Program-made: the position numbers and the translations under genes
NCBI GenBank assembly: GCA_964580215.1
Contig: CAZOJT010000008.1
Span: 1-64,000 of the forward strand
Direction: 5' to 3'
Length of the DNA stretch: 64,000 nt
Source: SM23-73-3 sp964580215
Lineage (GTDB): Bacteria > Zixibacteria > MSB-5A5 > SM1-73
Shown: one piece after another, positions 33,964 through 41,035 of the stretch
Position numbering within the stretch: the first letter of the stretch is position 1
How the letters are laid out: each line of letters starts with the position of its first letter
The notes under the pieces: model-generated
The model's input: the letters and a program-made list of their open reading frames with translations, nothing else
Databases searched by the model: none
Told to the model about the DNA's origin: nothing

Positions 33964-34821
33964 TTATTTGACCAAGCTTTTGAGCACGCTTAGATTTTTA
34001 ATGTCCCTTGTCGCTCCTTCCTCTTTGGGAGTTTCCAGAATCTTGGGGACTTTCTCCCATCTTTTGTCATTCATCAATAAACGAAACCCTTCCAAGCCGA
34101 TCTTTCCCTTCCCGATATGCTGATGTCGATCCACCCGGGAACCCAAATCTTTTACCGAGTCGTTCACATGAATCACCTTAAGTCGGGAAAGCCCGATAAC
34201 CTTATCAAATTCCTTGAAGGTCAACTCATAAGCTTTTTTAGTTCGGATATCATATCCGGCGGCGAAGGTGTGGCAGGTGTCGTAACAAACTGCCAGTCGC
34301 TTACTATTTTTCACTTGTTCAATTATCTCAGCCAGATGCTCGAAACGATACCCAATGGCGCTTCCCTGACCAGCAGTGGTCTCCAGGCAGATTTTTACCT
34401 TATATCCTTTGGTCTTCTGATGAAGCCAGTTTATGGAGCCAGCAATCTTTTTTATCCCCTCTTTTTCCCCTTTCCCCAGATGTGAACCCGGATGCATCAC
34501 CAGATATGGCAGACCAAGAAGCTCGGCTCGTTTTAACTCAATCAGCATCGACTCCCGAGACTGATTATATACATTTTCTTTGGGAGAGGCTAAGTTTATC
34601 AGATACCCGGTGTGCCCCACCACTGGAGATATCTCAGTCCTTTTTTGATTTTCGAAAAACTTTTTCACATCCTCTGGCGTAAGCTCTTTGGCTTTCCATT
34701 GATTGTTGTTTTTGGTGAAGATCTGAATGGTGGTGCATCCTAACTCTTCCCCATAAAGGAGAGCATTGAAAACTCCACCAGAGATGGACATGTGAGCGCC
34801 GATCAATAATTTCTTTTTCAA
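33964..34821 (-). CDS. nfo: Deoxyribonuclease IV (endonuclease IV)
   Basis: About 285 residues, an AP endonuclease of base-excision repair. Motifs: IGAHMSISGGVFNAL (N-terminal His zinc ligand), MHPGSHLGKGEKEGI, ICLETTAGQGSAIGYRF, CYDTCHTFAAGYDIR, HVNDSVKDLGSRVDRHQHIGKGKIGLEGF and KILETPKEEG; all zinc ligands appear present. The long frame begins at ATG 34872 inside an AACGGAT-type repeat. The conserved start is better served by TTG 34821 with an AGGGAT box eight bases upstream. It sits between the DUF58 and TPR genes of the Bat-like operon, which is unexpected for a repair enzyme. Confidence 0.93.
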   Translation of the reverse strand: MKKKLLIGAHMSISGGVFNALLYGEELGCTTIQIFTKNNNQWKAKELTPEDVKKFFENQKRTEISPVVGHTGYLINLASPKENVYNQSRESMLIELKRAELLGLPYLVMHPGSHLGKGEKEGIKKIAGSINWLHQKTKGYKVKICLETTAGQGSAIGYRFEHLAEIIEQVKNSKRLAVCYDTCHTFAAGYDIRTKKAYELTFKEFDKVIGLSRLKVIHVNDSVKDLGSRVDRHQHIGKGKIGLEGFRLLMNDKRWEKVPKILETPKEEGATRDIKNLSVLKSLVK

Positions 34822-34837
34822 TTTTTTATCCCTAAGT

Positions 34838-34950
34838 ACTGTCAACGGATGAAACGGATTGAACGGATACAAACCTTTCTACTTCTATCATCTGCTCCAT
34901 CCGTTTAATCCGTTGACCCGTTTCATCCGCTTAATCCGTTGACCGCTTGA
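34838..34950. repeat. AACGGATT tandem words, inverted
   Basis: GTCAACGGATGAAACGGATTG (34841-34861) is followed about 45 bp later by inverted copies (CCGTTTAATCCGTTGACCCG and CCGCTTAATCCGTTGACCGC). The same words end the secreted propeller gene at 15215-15229. Confidence 0.65.
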
Positions 34951-34951
34951 C

Positions 34952-35848
34952 TTACCACAATCTCTGTCTTTTGCTCAAATAGGAAAACAGAGCATAATCA
35001 AAGGGAATGGAGGTGTCCAGAAGCACGTAGTCGATTAAGCTTTCCCGACATTGGAGGGTATATTTGTTGACCAAAGCTTTAAATCGTTCGGTGTATTCCT
35101 TTCTTATCTGCCAGGGTGAGGTCATCAGTTCCTCATCTGTCTCCATATCTTTGAAAATGGCTAATTCCGGAAAGGCGAAGCTACGTTCCTTTGGGTCCAG
35201 CACATGGAAAACGATTACCTCATGTTTTTTATGTCGAAAATGCTTCAGCCCATTTATTACCTTATCTGGATCGTCAAAAAGATCGGAGATCAAGATAATC
35301 AAGCCCCGTCTTTTTATCCTCTCCGCCATCTCGTGCAGAGCAGAACTGATATTGGTTGTCTGGGATGGCTTCAGCTTGTCCAACTCCTGCAGGATGACAT
35401 GCAGATGACTTCTCAAGGCAGACTTGGGAGGAATATACTTTTTTATATTTTGATCAAACAGGACCAATCCCACTGAATCCCTCTGTTTCAACATCAAATA
35501 AGAAAGGGCGGCGGAAAGATAACAGCTATATTCCAGCTTGTTTACGCCATTGGAACTGTATCCCATGGAGCCGGAGGTATCCAGCAGGATATAGGCTTTC
35601 AGATTGGTCTCCTCTTCGAACTCCTTGATGAAGAATCGATCCGTCTTGGCATAAACTTTCCAGTCCACATTTCTCAGAGGGTCACCGGGCATATATTGTC
35701 TGTGCTCGGCAAACTCAACCGAGAACCCATGATAGGGGCTTTTATGCAAGCCGGCGATGAAACCCTCCACCACCAACCTGGCTTTGATCTCCATCCCGGA
35801 CAACTTGGAGACCACATCCGGCTTTAAAAATCTGCGATAATCTTCCAT
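34952..35848 (-). CDS. DUF58 (VWA-like) protein
   Basis: About 298 residues from ATG 35848; the frame opens farther upstream inside a GGACAGGG repeat. DUF58 signature SVEFAEHRQYMPGDPLRNVDWKVYAKTDRFFIKEFEEE is complete and is followed by a VWA-type segment with LLDTSGSMGY (MIDAS DxSxS) and ISDLFDDPDKV. DUF58 proteins are almost always paired with MoxR ATPases, as here (gene at 36778-37773). They are thought to act with VWA partners in protein maturation or envelope stress. Cytoplasmic; no membrane segments. Confidence 0.9.
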   Translation of the reverse strand: MEDYRRFLKPDVVSKLSGMEIKARLVVEGFIAGLHKSPYHGFSVEFAEHRQYMPGDPLRNVDWKVYAKTDRFFIKEFEEETNLKAYILLDTSGSMGYSSNGVNKLEYSCYLSAALSYLMLKQRDSVGLVLFDQNIKKYIPPKSALRSHLHVILQELDKLKPSQTTNISSALHEMAERIKRRGLIILISDLFDDPDKVINGLKHFRHKKHEVIVFHVLDPKERSFAFPELAIFKDMETDEELMTSPWQIRKEYTERFKALVNKYTLQCRESLIDYVLLDTSIPFDYALFSYLSKRQRLW

Positions 35849-35993
35849 ACAATTCGTTTTTAAAGCGGACAGGGACAAGCCCTGTCCCTACGTTTAATTT
35901 TTCTCTGTTTTATTCGTATCCGCCAGGTCCCTGACCCGGCGGGAAGCACACCCTCCCCTGTCGACTCTATGGACCCAAAAGCATGATTTTAGC
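35849..35993. repeat. Hairpin repeats
   Basis: GGACAGGGACAAGCCCTGTCC (35867-35887) and CCGCCAGGTCCCTGACCCGGCGGG (about 35920-35943). Identical families occur at 982 and 36561. Confidence 0.65.
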
Positions 35994-36419
35994 CTACTTT
36001 CCCCCAATTTTCTCTTCCAGGACGTCCCCAAATTCGGAACGTATGCTTTTCAGGAATTTCATTTCTTCTTGTGCCATATCTTTCTCCCCCTTATAAAGAT
36101 AAGCTAAACCCAGATTATAGTGGGCTTTTGTATCATAATAGTTTAGCTCGATCACCCTTTTAAACTGCTGGATGGCTTGATCGTAATCTTTCTTCTCCAA
36201 GTATATCGTCCCAACATTTGTATAAACCTTTACATAGTTAGGGTTAAGCTGAAGTGCCTTTTGATATTCTTCTAACGCTTTATCTAAGTCGCCTTGATTC
36301 TGATACTCAAAGCCCTTTTTGAAATGTTCTTCTGCCCGTTTCTCTTTGCTGCTGCAACTTAAAAATCCAAAGATCAAAAAGAGAAACAAAAAGCTTTTGA
36401 AAACGTCTCCCCACCTCAT
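35994..36419 (-). CDS. TPR lipoprotein
   Basis: 141 residues. A lipoprotein signal peptide (FKSFLFLFLIFGFLSCSSK) has its lipobox cysteine near residue 22. It is followed by about three TPR units (AEEHFKKGFEYQNQGDLDKALEEYQKALQLNP, KVYTNVGTIYLEKKDYDQAIQQFKRVIELN, KAHYNLGLAYLYKGEKDMAQEEM). Member of the Bat-like operon, where a TPR protein (BatE-like position) commonly accompanies VWA proteins. Likely anchored to the inner or outer membrane facing the periplasm. Confidence 0.85.
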   Translation of the reverse strand: MRWGDVFKSFLFLFLIFGFLSCSSKEKRAEEHFKKGFEYQNQGDLDKALEEYQKALQLNPNYVKVYTNVGTIYLEKKDYDQAIQQFKRVIELNYYDTKAHYNLGLAYLYKGEKDMAQEEMKFLKSIRSEFGDVLEEKIGGK

Positions 36420-36777
36420 GAAAAAACCTCGCTATTTAAGATTTTAGTAGGTCGGGCTGTCCATTAGGACTGCCCGACAAAAGAGTATGTCGGGTAGCTC
36501 CCCCGCCAGAGGCGGGGTCGCAACCCGACTTACTCTTCTATTCTTCTTCCACATCCTTTCGTGCCCGCCAGGTCCCTGACCTGGCGGAAAGCACACAACC
36601 TCCTTTCGGGTCTGGGAACCCGACAGAACAGTAAAAACCACCCTCGACCTCTATCGTTTGTCGTTGGCGAAGCTCGTGGTGAAGCTTGTTTTTCGAAACT
36701 CGATGCTTGAAATTTTTCATCTGCTTCATCTGTTGGTAATTTTTCAGCTTCGTCACGCTCAAACTAGCCTCGACAAA
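36420..36777. repeat. Repeat-filled gap within the Bat-like operon
   Basis: Includes TGTCGGGTAGCTCC...GGTCGCAACCCGAC (36488-36529) interrupted by CCCCGCCAGAGGCGGGG (36501-36517), CCGCCAGGTCCCTGACCTGGCGG (36568-36590), and the long dispersed repeat (36650-36777). No gene. Confidence 0.7.
36650..36777 (+). repeat. Long dispersed repeat, copy 2
   Basis: Shares TTGTCGTTGGCGAAGCTCGT, TTTTTCGAAACTC, GCTTGAAATTTTTCATCTG and TTTTTCAGCTTCG with 8930-9075 and 48700-48925. Confidence 0.7.
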
Positions 36778-37773
36778 CTACTCCTCCGTGACATCTTGCA
36801 TGAGTTTTTCAATAATCTCCAAAGTCCCCACTCCATCTGCTTCCGCATTGAAGGAGGTGACGATGCGGTGTCTTAGAACCGGCTTTGCCACTGCCTTAAC
36901 GTCTTCTGTGGAAGGGGTGTATCTGCCATCCAAGATTGCCCTGGTCTTTGCTCCTAAGATCATGTATTGAGAAGCCCGTGGTCCGGCCCCCCAGTTGACC
37001 CAGTTTTTGATATAGGGGAGAGAATTGTTCTTAAGTGATCTGGTGCTGCGGGCAAGTCTGACCGCATAGTTTACCACATGATCCGACACCGGCACCCGGC
37101 GAGCAAGCTGTTGTAGCCTTATGATCTCGTCGGATCCCATCACCTTTCCCAGATCCGATCCGTAAGCGCTGGTGGTGGATTTAACGATTGTGTTCTCCTC
37201 TTCCTCGGAAGGATAGTCCACGTAGATATTGAACATGAAACGATCCAGTTGAGCCTCAGGAAGCGGATAGGTTCCCTCTAGCTCAATGGGGTTCTGTGTG
37301 GCTAATACGAAGAAAGGCTCTGTTAACTTATAGGTCTCACTTCCGGCAGTAACCTCATGCTCCTGCATTGCCTGCAAAAGTGCGGCCTGGGTTTTGGGTG
37401 GGGTACGGTTTATCTCATCCGCCAGAACGATGTTGGCAAAAATGGGTCCTTTAACAAACCTGAAAGTTCTCTCACCAGTTGATACGTTCTCCTGAATGAT
37501 CTCCGTGCCGGTGATGTCGGAGGGCATCAAATCCGGGGTGAACTGGATACGATTGAATTTCAAATCCAGTATTCGGGATATGGTGGAGATCATCAGAGTT
37601 TTAGCCAATCCCGGCACTCCGATCAAAAGACAATGTCCATTTGACAAGAGCGCAATCAAAAGCTCATCGATCACCCGCTCCTGTCCCACGATCACCTTTT
37701 TGATTTCATTTTTTATTTTGTTCCGAGCCTCATTTAGTTTCTCTACCGCTTCCAGATCTTGTTTTTCTGCCAT
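36778..37773 (-). CDS. MoxR-family AAA+ ATPase
   Basis: 331 residues. Walker A GVPGLAKT (about residue 54), IQFTPDLMPSDITGTEII, Walker B ANIVLADEINRTPPKTQAALLQAMQE, sensor ATQNPIELEGTYPLPEAQLDRFMF and a C-terminal lid with GPRASQYMILGAK. MoxR ATPases act as chaperones with VWA proteins; DUF58 and BatA-like genes follow on the same strand. AGGAGG box directly upstream of ATG 37773. First gene of the operon. Confidence 0.95.
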   Translation of the reverse strand: MAEKQDLEAVEKLNEARNKIKNEIKKVIVGQERVIDELLIALLSNGHCLLIGVPGLAKTLMISTISRILDLKFNRIQFTPDLMPSDITGTEIIQENVSTGERTFRFVKGPIFANIVLADEINRTPPKTQAALLQAMQEHEVTAGSETYKLTEPFFVLATQNPIELEGTYPLPEAQLDRFMFNIYVDYPSEEEENTIVKSTTSAYGSDLGKVMGSDEIIRLQQLARRVPVSDHVVNYAVRLARSTRSLKNNSLPYIKNWVNWGAGPRASQYMILGAKTRAILDGRYTPSTEDVKAVAKPVLRHRIVTSFNAEADGVGTLEIIEKLMQDVTEE

Positions 37774-38478
37774 CTTTTCCTCCTAAGTGTCAGTATTTAA
37801 TATACACCTGAAGTGTCCCGAAAATTTAAAATTTTTTGAAAAAATGCCTTTCCGAACGGTTCTGAGTGCTATGATCGGAAGGAGTCAACTTTCCTTCACC
37901 ACATTATTGCAAACACAATATACACCCATTTCAATTCAGTCAAGGAAAAAAGAGTGCATTTTTCTTTTCGGGGGGAACTAAGATTGATTGTCCGAAAGTC
38001 CCGCCAGAGGCGGGACATTTCGAACCTACGAGTGTAGCGTCCGAGCTTGTCTCGGACGATGCAGGGGGGGGTGGCATGTTTCTAAAACATGATGAGGAAA
38101 AATGTAGGGGCGAATCCAAAGATTCGCCCTCGCAATGGGTGGAGCTGAAGCTCCACCCGTACATTCTACATTCCCAAAAGCTGGCGCAAAATTCAAATCC
38201 CTGCTTCCCGTTGGTGTTCTTCACCAACGGGAATGATGGCAGGTATCCGCAGAATCCTTGGGAAAGAACACCCGCCTGGAGCAAGGGAAAATCAATCCTT
38301 CACAGCTAATTGGTTGGATTAAGCTGATAACTTATAATGCACATCCGTTTAATCCGCTTAATCCGTTGACCCGTTTAATCCTCTCCATCTGTTGGGAATA
38401 TTCGTTCCCTGCTTCCCCTTGGTGTTCCATGGCTGGTAGGTTTCACCAATCCTTACCTCTTTGTCAAGAAAAATCTTC
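37774..38478. repeat. Repeat cluster upstream of the 38.6-kb gene
   Basis: About 700 bp without a gene. A composite element spans about 37984-38170: AGTCCCGCCAGAGGCGGGAC, GTCCGAGCTTGTCTCGGAC, GGGGCGAATCCAAAGATTCGCCC and GGTGGAGCTGAAGCTCCACC. A second unit spans about 38210-38280: CCCGTTGGTGTTCTTCACCAACGGG and AAGAACACCCGCC. Both recur at about 43723-44230. Confidence 0.7.
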
Positions 38479-38507
38479 TTGACAACTCAAAAAAGTCTTG
38501 CTACCAT
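38479..38507 (+). promoter_or_regulatory. Promoter of the C39-like protein gene
   Basis: TTGACA (38479-38484), 17-bp spacer, TACCAT (38502-38507). About 70 bp before the start codon. Confidence 0.65.
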
Positions 38508-38576
38508 TAGCGTGAAAATTTCCTTTTTATGAAAGAGATATAAGATGAGATACCCATCCTTTTTCCAACTCCAAAC

Positions 38577-40373
38577 ATGGGAGGTTTCATGCATTCCCTA
38601 ATTATCATTTTGCGCTCTGTTCTGATTAACTCTTCTGAGTCTGGAAAGGAGAAAGCCACAAAACAAAGGCTAACATCATTGATGGTAGCTACCCTCCTGC
38701 TCGTGGTAGTTCTGTTTACAACCTCAGTCGCCTGGTCTTTTGAAAGGCAAATCCCTAATCGAATTCCAGAAGACCAAATTATCCCTCAGTCTTTTGAGGG
38801 TTTTGAAAAATCTGGAACCTACTGCGAGATTATCAACGACTTTAATAGTCCCACCTATTACTATGCTTCCTTTGATTCAGGAATGGGTTTCGCTGTATTT
38901 ATGAATCCGGCACAGTGTGGTGAATCCCCCTATCCTTTCAAGATCACCGATGTTCATTTTTACCTTTATGAACCTCCTGGTGGGGGCTATAACTGGCCCG
39001 TAGCTATACGAGTCAATATAAGGGATTCAAATCAAGGTGACAGTTGTTCTGGACCACAGGCGGTTTTGTGCTCCGAAGACTTCAGCATACCCAGTGATTC
39101 GGCTTACCCCTACATGATGACTTTAAACCTCAGCAACCCTTGTTGTGTAAATCACCCATTTTTCTTAGAAATAGTCTACACCCAACCACGTGATCCTGAG
39201 CATCCGCATCCCAGCCTGATGATGGATGATGATACTTTTCCGGCGGATACTTGCGACAACTGGATAATACGTTCTGATCTACAATATTACGAATGGTATG
39301 ATCAGTGGGATCCTCCGGTTCCCGGGGATGCCATCATCCGGGCGACCGGATATGCTGGAGCAATAGAGTGCGATTCCCTATGGTATTGGAAGGCAGATAA
39401 ACCGGATCAGGATTTTCCTGCACCCAGCGGCATGCCGGATTTTGATCAATATCAATTCGGAGGAGATTCGGTAGCTATGTGCGGTCCTACTGCGGTGGCA
39501 AATTGTTTATGGTGGTTTAATGCCGTTCCTGCGGGCATGACCCCACCTGACCTCATCCGGCTTCTGTGCACTTATTTTAAGTGTGATCCCTATTATACAG
39601 GGACCTACGTGGATTCGATACAGTTAGGCTTGGATCAGTATTTTACCGATTATGCATTCAATCTGTACGAGCATACCTATTTCCAGCCTGACTTCTTCGA
39701 AATAGAGGACTCGCTCAAAAAGTGTCAGGACATTATCCTGCTCTTAGGTTTCTGGTGGTATGATGAAATTACAGAAGATTGGTATAGGGACGGCGGACAT
39801 TATGTTACCATGGCTGGTGTATGCTCCGAGTTCCTGAGGATCGCCATAAGCGACCCTGCCCTGGATCGGGCAGTAGAGGGTTGGCCTGGCAGAGTCAGGC
39901 CACCCACACACCTACCAGCCGGAACTTATCCTCCTGAATACCATAATGACCCACAATACGTGTCGCAGGATGTGTATCAAAGCACACTTGACAATCCGTT
40001 TCCCAGTCCGGGTAATCCTTTCTGGGAGATTGACTACACATGGTGGCTTAAAGGTGAATACTCGGGCATGAACGTTCCACAAAAATTCAGAGACGTTACC
40101 AAACCGGCACCTGAAGATGGGAAGGCCATTTTTACCACTGAGGTCGAGTGTGCTGTGATGATCTTTTCCAAGCTCATTCGTGGCGATGTCAATAGAGATG
40201 GTGTGATTGACCTGGGGGATGTGCTTTATGTGATAAACTATCTATATAAGGGTGGCCCTGCGCCTGATCCTTTATGGATTGGCGATGCCAATTGTGACGG
40301 AGTGATTGACCTCGGGGATGTGCTTCATCTGATCAACTATCTTTACAAAGGTGGACCGCCACCCGGCTGTTAG
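38577..40373 (+). CDS. Secreted protein with C39-like peptidase domain and dockerin-like tail
   Basis: 598 residues from ATG 38577; ATG 38589 is an alternative, with GGGAGG just before it. A hydrophobic leader (LMVATLLLVVVLFTTSVAWS) lies at about 34-54, longer than a normal signal peptide, so translation may begin later. A beta-rich cysteine-containing region follows. About residues 280-430 resemble a papain-like C39-type peptidase: SVAMCGPTAVANCLWWF (Cys about 302), GGHYVTMAGV (His about 407), ISDPALD (Asp). The C-terminus is the paired dockerin-like tail (GDVNRDGVIDLGDVLYVINYLYKGG... ending PPPGC). Probably a secreted cysteine peptidase or binding protein. Confidence 0.75.
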   Translation: MGGFMHSLIIILRSVLINSSESGKEKATKQRLTSLMVATLLLVVVLFTTSVAWSFERQIPNRIPEDQIIPQSFEGFEKSGTYCEIINDFNSPTYYYASFDSGMGFAVFMNPAQCGESPYPFKITDVHFYLYEPPGGGYNWPVAIRVNIRDSNQGDSCSGPQAVLCSEDFSIPSDSAYPYMMTLNLSNPCCVNHPFFLEIVYTQPRDPEHPHPSLMMDDDTFPADTCDNWIIRSDLQYYEWYDQWDPPVPGDAIIRATGYAGAIECDSLWYWKADKPDQDFPAPSGMPDFDQYQFGGDSVAMCGPTAVANCLWWFNAVPAGMTPPDLIRLLCTYFKCDPYYTGTYVDSIQLGLDQYFTDYAFNLYEHTYFQPDFFEIEDSLKKCQDIILLLGFWWYDEITEDWYRDGGHYVTMAGVCSEFLRIAISDPALDRAVEGWPGRVRPPTHLPAGTYPPEYHNDPQYVSQDVYQSTLDNPFPSPGNPFWEIDYTWWLKGEYSGMNVPQKFRDVTKPAPEDGKAIFTTEVECAVMIFSKLIRGDVNRDGVIDLGDVLYVINYLYKGGPAPDPLWIGDANCDGVIDLGDVLHLINYLYKGGPPPGC

Positions 40374-40401
40374 ATTGATTGTCCGAAAGCCCCGCCAGAG
40401 G

Positions 40402-40421
40402 GGTGAACCGGATGGTTCGCC
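40402..40421. repeat. 20-bp palindromic micro-element with perfect 7-bp duplication
   Basis: GGTGAACCGGATGGTTCGCC flanked by CCAGAGG at 40395-40401 and CCAGAGG at 40422-40428, inside a CCCGCCAGAGGCGGG palindrome. Confidence 0.85.
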
Positions 40422-40468
40422 CCAGAGGCGGGACATTTCGGACCTACAAGTGTAACGCCTGAGCTTGC

Positions 40469-40488
40469 CCTGAACCACATGGTTCAGG
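40469..40488. repeat. 20-bp palindromic micro-element in another repeat
   Basis: CCTGAACCACATGGTTCAGG flanked by GCTTGC (40463-40468) and GCTTGT (40489-40494), inside the GAGCTTGTCTCGGAC-type repeat. Confidence 0.8.
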
Positions 40489-40604
40489 GCTTGTCTTGGA
40501 CGACGTGGGCTTCCCAAAGGAAGAGGTGGGTAGCCGAAGGCTTCAGCCTGCATGGGAGTGGCTGAAAAAAAAGGGAAACTCTATACATTAGTTGCATTTT
40601 TATC

Positions 40605-40633
40605 TTGACTTTTTGTGGATCATATTATATTTT
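40605..40633 (+). promoter_or_regulatory. Probable promoter with long leader
   Basis: TTGACT (40605-40610), 17-bp spacer, TATTTT (40628-40633), with TATATT overlapping at shorter spacing. About 400 bp of non-repetitive leader follow before ATG 41036. Confidence 0.5.
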
Positions 40634-41035
40634 AGATTAAAAGCATCGTTTTCATATGGAATAGGTTTCTTGAGTATCGCTTTGCAGGAAGCATGTTTGC
40701 GTTTATCTTATTGTCTTCCTGAAGCTTCGTTGCTGATCGACCGTCCTGGAAGGGTGAGTTCGGGAAGATGATTAGGGATGTTGGGACTCAAACCTACTGG
40801 CCTACTTCTGAAAACATTGGGACGAAATAAAGGAATCTTTGTCTTTATCGTAGCCGCGCAGCCAAGGCCACTTGTGACAGAAGGGCCTGGGCGTTAAACC
40901 TTTTCAAAGAGAGATGAGAAATGTAGCAGACCGCAAGGCCCTAAATAGGAGGGGGGTGCTCTCGTCCGTTCTCCGCCGCCTTTGGCGGGGGATCAGGATG
41001 AATCCTTTTAACCATTTAACCATATAGGAGGAGTG
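40634..41035 (+). other. Long untranslated leader, possible structured RNA
   Basis: No open frame of note. Potential hairpins include AGGCCACTTGTGACAGAAGGGCCT-like pairing (arms AGGCC/GGCCT, about 40865-40888) and CCCGCC words near 40978-40992. It does not match a riboswitch I recognise. An AGGAGG box closes it. Confidence 0.3.

Larger units (their letters stand above)
40374..40604. repeat. Nested palindromes after the C39-like gene
   Basis: The GTCCGAAAG...CGGGACATTTCGGACC composite seen at 37984 is present, but its CCCGCCAGAGGCGGG core is split by a 20-bp micro-element (40402-40421). Its GAGCTTGTCTCGG part is split by another (40469-40488). Confidence 0.8.

Noticed and set aside
40800..41000. 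Possible cyclic-di-GMP or cobalamin riboswitch in the leader of the LamG gene.
   Set aside because: The GGACGAAA and GCCACTTG words are only superficial matches; the conserved cores are not present.
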